From: Lamprobacter sp046541315
GTDB lineage: Bacteria; Pseudomonadota; Gammaproteobacteria; Chromatiales; Chromatiaceae
Assembly: GCF_046541315.1 (NCBI RefSeq)
Contig: NZ_JBKHDN010000087.1
Location: 1 to 11,055, forward strand
Direction: 5' to 3'
DNA: 11,055 bases
Shown: piece after piece, positions 5,921 to 11,055 of the stretch
Numbering within the stretch: position 1 is the first letter of the stretch
Layout: every line of letters starts with the position of its first letter
Program-made: the position numbers and the translations under genes
Notes under the pieces: generated by a model
Database searches by the model: none
Told to the model about the DNA's origin: nothing
Seen by the model: the letters and a program-made list of their open reading frames with translations, nothing else

Positions 5921-7191
5921 TAGGCCTCTTGCCGTTTGAACAGCTCACGGAACACCGGGAAGATATCCTCGGCGCCGTTGATCTCCTCCATCGCAAAGTG
6001 GGAATAGGCTGCCTTCACATCCTGGTAGGCATACCAGAGACTCTGATGCTGACGCGGGGTGATCTCGACATAGGCGTAATAGCGCAACAGCGGCAGCAGG
6101 TTCTGGATCAGCAGATCGCGGCAGAGGGTCGAATCCGAATCCCAGTTATCGCCATCCGAGGCCTGCGCGGCATAGATGTTCCAGGTTTCCGAGTCATAAC
6201 GTTCCCGGATCACCTCGTCGGCGAGTTGCAAGGCGCTCGAGACCACGGTGCCGCCGGTCTCGCGCGAGTAGAAGAACTCCTGCTCATCGACCTCCTGCGC
6301 GATCGTGTGATGGCGGATGAACACCACCTCGATCCGGTCGTAATTGCGCTGCAGGAACAGATACAGCAGGATGAAGAAGCGCTTGGCGAGATTCTTGCGC
6401 ACCTGATCCATCGAGCCCGAGACATCCATGATGCAGAGCATCACCGCCTTGCTGGTCGGTTCCGGTAGCTTGGTGAACGACTGATAACGCAGATCGAAGG
6501 TATCGATGAAGGGCAAGGCGGCGATGCGCGTCTTCAGGCGATCGATCTCCTCGCGCAGGGCGAGGATCTGGACATCGGTCTCCTCGGCGCCGGCGGCCAA
6601 GAGCGCGGCCAGCTCCTCCTCGAGTTCGCGAATGCGCCCGCGATAGGGCGCGCTGAGCGCGGTGCGCCGGGCGATGGCGCCGCGCAGCGAACGCACCACG
6701 TCGATGTTGGTCGGCGCGCCCTCGGTGGCATAGCCGGCGCGCACGGTCTTGAACTCGGTGGTGCCGATGAGCTGATTGCGCACCAGATTCGGCAGCTCCA
6801 GATCCTCGAAGAGCAGATCGAGGAACTCCTCGCGCGAGAGCTCGAAGACGAAATCGTCCTCGCCGCGACCGCCGCGTCCGGCCCGGCCTTGCCCCGCGCC
6901 CTGACCCTCGCCGCCCTCGGGCCGTTGCACCCGGTCGCCGGCCTCGAACTCCTTGTTGCCGGGATGCACCATATCGCGCTGCCCGCCCGCGCCATGGTGG
7001 AACTGCGGCTCCGAGATGTCCTTGGACGGGATGCCGACCTGCTCGCCGCCATCGATATCGGTGATGCTGCGACGGTTCACCGCGTCGGACACGGCCCGTT
7101 TGAGCTGCGTCTTGTAGCGGCGCAAGAAGCGCTGCCGATTGACAGTGCTCTTGTTCTTGCTGTTGAGCCGGCGGTCGATGAAATGAGACAT
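5920..7191 (-). CDS. yeaH: YeaH/YhbH family protein with vWA-like domain
   Basis: A 423-residue protein of the UPF0229 family, close to the length of E. coli YeaH. The N-terminus SHFIDRRLN followed by NRQRFLRRYK (18-27) is a family signature. A Gly/Arg-rich linker spans about residues 93-112. A coiled-coil-like stretch (184-224) precedes a von Willebrand A-like domain with a metal-ion-dependent adhesion site: DVSGS (256-260), T315 in GGTVVSSA, and SDGDNWDSD (345-353). vWA proteins often act as partners or adaptors for AAA+ ATPases, and here the gene lies 54 bp downstream of prkA, as in E. coli yeaGH. Its last base is shared with the start of spoVR. The start has only a weak upstream ribosome site, so coupling to prkA is possible. 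The assignment is strong; the molecular role is known only in outline. Confidence 0.95.
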   Translation of the reverse strand: MSHFIDRRLNSKNKSTVNRQRFLRRYKTQLKRAVSDAVNRRSITDIDGGEQVGIPSKDISEPQFHHGAGGQRDMVHPGNKEFEAGDRVQRPEGGEGQGAGQGRAGRGGRGEDDFVFELSREEFLDLLFEDLELPNLVRNQLIGTTEFKTVRAGYATEGAPTNIDVVRSLRGAIARRTALSAPYRGRIRELEEELAALLAAGAEETDVQILALREEIDRLKTRIAALPFIDTFDLRYQSFTKLPEPTSKAVMLCIMDVSGSMDQVRKNLAKRFFILLYLFLQRNYDRIEVVFIRHHTIAQEVDEQEFFYSRETGGTVVSSALQLADEVIRERYDSETWNIYAAQASDGDNWDSDSTLCRDLLIQNLLPLLRYYAYVEITPRQHQSLWYAYQDVKAAYSHFAMEEINGAEDIFPVFRELFKRQEA

Positions 7192-7245
7192 AAACTCGCG
7201 CGTGATTCCGGTTGCTCGGGCCTTGGGACGCTTGCTAGCGGCTGC

Positions 7246-9168
7246 CTACTGCGACTTACGCACCCGTAGATACCATTCCGAGAGCAGGCGCACCTGTTTC
7301 GGGGTGTAGCCCTTCTCGACCATGCGGTCGACGAACTGCTCGTGCTTCTTCTTCTCGTCGCTCGAGGCCTTGGTGTTGAACGAGATCACCGGCAATAGCT
7401 CCTCGGTGTTCGAGAACATCTTCTTCTCGATCACCACCCGTAGCTTCTCGTAGCTGGTCCAGCGCGGGTTGGCGCCATTGTTGTTGGCCCGCGCGCGCAG
7501 CACGAAGTTGACGATCTCGTTGCGGAAGTCCTTCGGGTTCGAGATGCCGGCCGGCTTCTCGATCTTCTCGAGTTCCTCGTTCAGCGCGCCGCGATCCATC
7601 ATCTCGCCGGTGTCCGGGTCGCGATACTCCTGATCCTGGATCCAGTAATCGGCGTAGGTCACGTAGCGGTCGAAGATGTTCTGACCGTACTCGGCGTAGG
7701 ACTCCAGATAGGCGGTCTGCAATTCCTTGCCGATGAACTCGGCATAGCGCGGCGCCAGGTACTGCTTGAGGAAGCCGAAATAGCGGTCCTGCACCTCCTG
7801 CGGCAGATGCTCGCGCACGATCTGCTTCTCGAGCACATAGAGCAGATGCACCGGGTTGGCGGCCACCTCGGTATGGTCGAAGTTGAACACCTGCGACAGG
7901 ATCTTGAACGCGAACCGCGTCGAGATGCCGGACATGCCCTCGTCGACGCCGGCATAGTCGCGGTACTCCTGCACCGACTTGGCCTTGGGGTCAGTGTCCT
8001 TCAGGTTCTCGCCATCGTAGACGCGCATCTTCGAGAAGATGCTCGAGTTCTCCGGCTCCTTCATCCGTGTCAGCACCGAGAATTGCGCCATCATCTCAAG
8101 CGTGCCGGGCGCGCAGGGGGCCTGGTTCAGGGTGCTGTGGCGCAAGAGCTTGTCGTAGATCTGCTTCTCCTCGGTGACGCGCAGGCAGTAGGGCACCTTG
8201 ACGATGAAGACCCGATCGAGGAAGGCCTCGTTATTCTTGTTGTTGCGGAACGACTGCCACTCGGACTCGTTGCTGTGCGCGAGGATGATCCCCTGGAACG
8301 GGATCGCCGACAGGCCCTCGGTGGCGTTGTAGTTGCCCTCCTGGGTCGCCGTCAGCAGCGGATGCAGCACCTTGATCGGTGCCTTGAACATCTCGACGAA
8401 TTCCATCAGGCCCTGATTGGCTCGACAGAGGGCGCCCGAGTAACTGTAGGCGTCGGCATCGTTCTGCGCATAGTGCTCGAGCTGGCGGATGTCGACCTTG
8501 CCGACCAGGGCCGAGATGTCCTGGTTGTTCTCGTCGCCAGGCTCGGTCTTGGCCACCGCCACCTGCTCGAGGATCGACGGATACAGCTTGACGACGCGGA
8601 ACTTGGTGATGTCGCCGTGATACTCCTGCAGCCGTTTCACGGCCCAGGGCGACATGATGTTGCGCAAGCAGCGCTCCGGGATACCATAGTCTTCCTCGAG
8701 GATCTTGCCGTCCTCCTCCGGCGAGAACAGCCCAAGCGGCGACTCGAACACCGGCGAGCCCTTGATCGCATAGAACGGGACCTGCTGAATCAGCTCCTTG
8801 AGCTTCTCCGCCAGCGACGATTTACCGCCGCCGACCGGCCCGAGCAGGTAGAGGATCTGCTTCTTCTCCTCGAGCCCCTGCGCGGCATGCTTGAGGTACG
8901 AGACCAGGTGCTCGATCGCCTCCTCCATGCCGTAGAAATCGGAGAAGGCCGGGTAGCGTTTGATGACCTTGTTCTGGAAGATGCGGCTCAGACGCGGATC
9001 GTTGTGGGTATCGATCAGCTCCGGCTCGCCGATCGCCGCCAACAGGCGCTCAGCAGACCCCGCATAGGCCATCGGCTCGCGTTTGCACAGCTCCAGATAC
9101 TCCTGCAGGCTCATGTCCTCCTCGCGGGAAGACTCATATCTGGCCTGATAGCGCTCAAAGATCGACAT
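7246..9168 (-). CDS. prkA: PrkA/YeaG serine protein kinase, AAA+ type
   Basis: A 640-residue cytoplasmic protein matching PrkA/YeaG at full length (E. coli YeaG has about 644 residues). The N-terminus MSIFERYQARYE and MSLQEYLELCK (19-29) are characteristic. The AAA+ part has Walker A GPVGGGKS (110-117), a Walker B-like GLMEFVEMFKAP (253-264), the sensor-like AHSNESEW (297-304) and GISTRFAFKILSQVF (414-428). The C-terminal half is the PrkA kinase-like region, with FRNEIVNFVLRARANN (548-563). PrkA has been reported as a Ser kinase and, in Bacillus, also as an ATP-dependent protease. In E. coli yeaG takes part in adaptation to nitrogen starvation. The ATG at 9168 has GAGG eight bases upstream. 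It heads the operon with yeaH and spoVR. I see no clear sigma-54 or sigma-70 promoter in the region upstream. Confidence 0.97.
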   Translation of the reverse strand: MSIFERYQARYESSREEDMSLQEYLELCKREPMAYAGSAERLLAAIGEPELIDTHNDPRLSRIFQNKVIKRYPAFSDFYGMEEAIEHLVSYLKHAAQGLEEKKQILYLLGPVGGGKSSLAEKLKELIQQVPFYAIKGSPVFESPLGLFSPEEDGKILEEDYGIPERCLRNIMSPWAVKRLQEYHGDITKFRVVKLYPSILEQVAVAKTEPGDENNQDISALVGKVDIRQLEHYAQNDADAYSYSGALCRANQGLMEFVEMFKAPIKVLHPLLTATQEGNYNATEGLSAIPFQGIILAHSNESEWQSFRNNKNNEAFLDRVFIVKVPYCLRVTEEKQIYDKLLRHSTLNQAPCAPGTLEMMAQFSVLTRMKEPENSSIFSKMRVYDGENLKDTDPKAKSVQEYRDYAGVDEGMSGISTRFAFKILSQVFNFDHTEVAANPVHLLYVLEKQIVREHLPQEVQDRYFGFLKQYLAPRYAEFIGKELQTAYLESYAEYGQNIFDRYVTYADYWIQDQEYRDPDTGEMMDRGALNEELEKIEKPAGISNPKDFRNEIVNFVLRARANNNGANPRWTSYEKLRVVIEKKMFSNTEELLPVISFNTKASSDEKKKHEQFVDRMVEKGYTPKQVRLLSEWYLRVRKSQ

Positions 9169-9740
9169 TCAGGATACCTCGCTCGGAAGTCACGATCGGG
9201 AGGCGCTGCCTGAACGCGCGGCTTGCTGAGCCGCTGCGCTGACGCGCCCGTTAATCTGTTTGTTCGGCCTTGGGTCTTGGTCAGAGATGAACGCCCCAAG
9301 CCTGTTATGCAAGCTCCTCTTTGCTCACGCGCTCACAGCCCTCAGGGCTGCACCGGTTGGTTAATCGGGGATCGAGCCAGCCGGTTTGCCGCCGGCGCAG
9401 GACTGACGTCTAGCAGCACACCAGACCTGACCGCGGAGCGACCGTTGGCAAACCACTACAGCCTCGGCAATCTCTGCGCCTACAGCCTCTGCAATTGCTG
9501 CGCCACGCACCAATGTCGCGCGATGACAGCGAGGCTCCGCAGCCGATGATGCCAGCTTCAGGTGCCCTTGCGTCAAGTTATCGCACCAAACCGGTGCGAA
9601 GCCAAGACCGCCGAGCCAGTCGCTCATCCCGTCGCCTACCTACGCAGTCAGCGCTAATCCCTCAACGACCTGAGGTTAGACAGTCGGCATCGCCCAGGTT
9701 CAAGGCGATAGCGCCGCGGCTCGAGGGATCGGTAGCCGCG
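9169..9740. other. Gene-free stretch upstream of prkA
   Basis: About 570 bp lie between prkA and the small membrane-protein gene, both on the minus strand. Open frames here lack convincing ribosome sites and resemble nothing I know. The stretch includes perfect hairpins CAGCCC-tca-GGGCTG (9336-9350, 6-bp stem as read at 9336-9341 and 9345-9350) and TCGCACC-aaacc-GGTGCGA (9581-9599), neither with a T-tract, and a 24-bp direct repeat listed separately. It must contain the prkA promoter, which I cannot place: no TGGCAC-N5-TTGC element or good -35/-10 pair stood out by eye. Confidence 0.5.
9456..9503. repeat. 24-bp imperfect tandem duplication
   Basis: Two adjacent copies at 9456-9479 and 9480-9503 both begin CTACAGCCTC and end CTGCGC, and differ at three of 24 positions. 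The divergence suggests an older duplication. A minus-strand open frame (9361-9627) crosses it and would read AAIAEAVG/AEIAEAVV, but that frame has no other support as a gene. Confidence 0.7.
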
Positions 9741-10007
9741 CTACTCCGGGTCCAGCAGCAGGAAGCAGATCAGCGTCGTCACCAACCCAGTCGCGACCAG
9801 ACAACTGACGCCACCGCACACCAGAAGCAGCGCTGCAGCCACCGCCCAGGCATAGAGACAGGATGCCCGATTACGCCGGTAAGCGCGTGTCCGCTTGCGC
9901 TCCTGAAAGGAACGATAATCCGAGCGTCCGGCGCAGAGCCAGTCGATCGCCCGCCTCGGCCAATCGCTGAGCGGGGCTCGCGTCCGTGGTCGTCGGGTCG
10001 GTGCCAT
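9741..10007 (-). CDS. Small hypothetical membrane protein
   Basis: An 88-residue protein I do not recognise. The first 47 residues are strongly basic and Arg-rich. Residues 48-85 are almost wholly hydrophobic, enough for a tight two-helix hairpin or one long segment, and the protein ends DPE. The charge pattern suggests a cytoplasmic N-terminus. The ATG at 10007 is supported by TAAGG (10020-10016) eight bases upstream, a good match to the anti-Shine-Dalgarno sequence. That site and the clear membrane pattern raise it above the other short frames here. It lies back to back with the phosphatase remnant on the plus strand and 572 bp upstream of prkA. No partner is evident. Confidence 0.55.
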   Translation of the reverse strand: MAPTRRPRTRAPLSDWPRRAIDWLCAGRSDYRSFQERKRTRAYRRNRASCLYAWAVAAALLLVCGGVSCLVATGLVTTLICFLLLDPE

Positions 10008-10037
10008 AGAGGTTACCTTAGCAGTCAGGGCTGGTAG

Positions 10038-10640
10038 GCTCAGACCGGCGTCGGCCGCTCATCAGTCGTCAATGGCGATCAAACAGGCCGCGCCCAAGTA
10101 TCAACTTCCGCGAAAGTCCAAGGCGTCCTACTGATGCTTGCCGATGCCACCGGCCACGGCATCGGCCCGGCGCTAACGGCAACCGAGGTTCGCGCCCTGC
10201 TGCGGATGGCCGAGCGCGCCGGTCTCGGGCTCGGTGCGATCGCCGCCCAGCTCAATGATCAGCTGAATGAAGACCTCGGCCAAGGTCGCTTCGTCACCGC
10301 CTGGCTCGCCGAGGTCGATAGCGATCAGGGTCGAGTCCGCGCCCTCAGTGCTGGACAGGCGCCGATCCTGGTCTTCCGCAAGGCCAGAGGCCAGTGCGAG
10401 ATCCTCGCAGCCGACGGCCCACCGCTTGGTGTCCTGCCCGGCATCGCCCCCAGCACCCGCGGCTGGTGCGACATGTCCCCAGGCGACATCCTCGCCGCGA
10501 TCTCAGACGGCATCTACGAGGCCACAAACCCGGACCAGGAGCAGTTCGGCGCCGAGCGCACCATCGCCGTGATCGAGGCGAACCACGAGCGACCGGCGCA
10601 GACCATCCGCGAGAGGCTCCTCGAGCAGCTCACTGGCGTC
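10038..10640 (+). pseudogene. Truncated SpoIIE/RsbU-type PP2C phosphatase remnant
   Basis: The frame keeps the centre of a SpoIIE-type Ser/Thr phosphatase domain: LADATGHGIGPAL (metal-binding Asp and GHG), GRFVTAWLAEVD, LSAGQAPILVF (usually SAGH; here Gln replaces His), PLGVLPG, MSPGDILAAISDGIYEA and QFGAER. These phosphatases usually act on anti-sigma-factor antagonists in partner-switching stress signalling. The first ATG (10134) lies inside the metal-binding block. The frame is open back to 10038, and VNGDQTG there could be a decayed GGDxxD motif, but no start or sensor domain precedes it. Homology stops near LTG (10637), so the final DD-containing strand is missing. The frame runs on to 10886 only as an antisense shadow of the DUF2283 gene. 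It was probably cut when the neighbouring cassette arrived and should not be functional. Confidence 0.75.
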
Positions 10641-10655
10641 GGTTGTATGGGCTTG

Positions 10656-10853
10656 TTATGCCGCTATACCTTCAACAGCCACACGACGGACATCAGTGCG
10701 CTGACTCGCGTGCTCAAAGGTAATGGCACAGACGTTTCCCTTGCTGTCGACGTCCAGCGTGGTATTTTCATCCAGATCCCTGGATTCAACGATGTCACTG
10801 TCTCTAAACTCAATGTAGAGCGTGTCGGTATCATCGAAATACTTTACTTTCAT
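10656..10853 (-). CDS. DUF2283 family small protein
   Basis: A complete 65-residue protein of the DUF2283 family. It has the typical opening MKVKYFDDTDTLYIEF (1-16), then SRDLDENTTLDVDSKGNVCAITFEHAS (24-50), a small beta-sheet pattern with conserved acidic turns. The family's molecular function is unknown. It is very often encoded next to a DUF4258-type small protein, as here, and such pairs have been suspected to be toxin-antitoxin-like. Its ATG overlaps the TGA of that upstream gene in an ATGA, so translation is coupled. Base composition is clearly more AT-rich than that of the prkA operon, consistent with recent acquisition. It ends about 16 bases from the end of the phosphatase remnant, with the two genes converging. 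Confidence 0.88.
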   Translation of the reverse strand: MKVKYFDDTDTLYIEFRDSDIVESRDLDENTTLDVDSKGNVCAITFEHASQRTDVRRVAVEGIAA

Positions 10854-11055
10854 GGTTTGTATCCGCGGTCAAAGAATGCGTTATGAACCGTTACATTGTC
10901 AGGCAGAAAGACTACCCTCAGGTATCTTCCGTCATATTCATCTATTCGCGCCCATCGTCGGACTCTGCCGTCGGCTTGGATGTATTCTCTTTCCGGAGAC
11001 TCCATGACATGGCGAATCCATTCATCTTTGATAATCGACCGGTCGGGCCGATTTC
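10850..11055 (-). CDS. DUF4258-like small protein, partial (start beyond the window)
   Basis: The last 67 residues of a protein whose start lies beyond the right edge. The readable part opens NRPDRSIIKDEWIRHV, followed by SPEREYIQADGRVRRWARI, YLRVVFLPDNVTVHNAFFD and a final RGYKP. This layout (short helix with WI..V, then two or three beta-strands with RRW and TVHNAFFDR) matches small proteins encoded just before DUF2283 genes, which I place with DUF4258 or a near relative. Its TGA overlaps the DUF2283 ATG by ATGA, so the two form one operon. DUF4258 relatives have been compared with RelE-like toxins; a toxin role here is inference. The reading has no stop or frameshift. AT-rich codon use sets it apart from the rest of the window. 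Confidence 0.75.
   Translation of the reverse strand, partial: NRPDRSIIKDEWIRHVMESPEREYIQADGRVRRWARIDEYDGRYLRVVFLPDNVTVHNAFFDRGYKP

Noticed and set aside
9169..9300. Sigma-54 promoter for prkA, expected by analogy with E. coli yeaGH
   Set aside because: Reading the minus strand I found no TGGCAC-N5-TTGC element nor a suitable GG-N10-GC pair.
9336..9350. Hairpin CAGCCC-TCA-GGGCTG as a terminator
   Set aside because: No T-tract on either strand and no gene end next to it.
9361..9627. 88-codon minus-strand frame upstream of prkA
   Set aside because: Weak ribosome site, no domain or membrane pattern, and part of it is the 24-bp duplication. I could not support it as a gene.

Overview
The window is GC-rich, with tightly packed genes that almost all lie on the minus strand. 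The proteins most resemble gammaproteobacterial families: the PrkA, YeaH and SpoVR proteins align with E. coli YeaG, YeaH and YcgB along their whole lengths as I remember those sequences. The DUF2283/DUF4258-type pair at the right edge is the kind of accessory cassette often seen in purple sulfur bacteria and cyanobacteria. A Chromatiales-like gammaproteobacterium is my best guess. That is inference; no marker gene for taxonomy is present.

Layout, in minus-strand transcription order. At the right edge (10656-11055) is a more AT-rich two-gene cassette: a DUF4258-like protein cut by the window edge, then DUF2283. It abuts a plus-strand remnant of a SpoIIE/RsbU-type PP2C phosphatase that has lost its C-terminal end and has no proper start. 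Next comes a small 88-residue membrane protein (9741-10007), then about 570 bp with no gene I can defend. The core follows: prkA/yeaG (7246-9168), yeaH (5920-7191) and spoVR/ycgB (4418-5920). After a structured 136-bp spacer come two SPFH/band-7 membrane proteins (3238-4281 and 2267-3226). A probable rho-independent terminator at about 2171-2200 closes this unit. Two further minus-strand genes follow: a glucosyl-3-phosphoglycerate synthase-like glycosyltransferase (764-2032) and an unidentified six-helix membrane protein (52-606).

How the genes may work together. PrkA (AAA+ ATPase/kinase), YeaH (vWA-type MIDAS protein) and SpoVR form a known conserved stress and stationary-phase module. In E. 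coli, yeaGH is linked to nitrogen starvation. Here the module is followed by an SPFH pair whose size and tandem arrangement recall HflK/HflC, the pair that surrounds the AAA+ protease FtsH. I suggest that the SPFH pair could scaffold or restrain PrkA/YeaH/SpoVR at the membrane. The adjacent glucosylglycerate-type synthase would fit the same osmotic or nitrogen stress theme.

The least ordinary DNA features are a 15-bp tandem repeat (4.6 copies) plus a run of seven Gs just upstream of the first SPFH gene, and the phosphatase remnant that meets the DUF2283/DUF4258 cassette.
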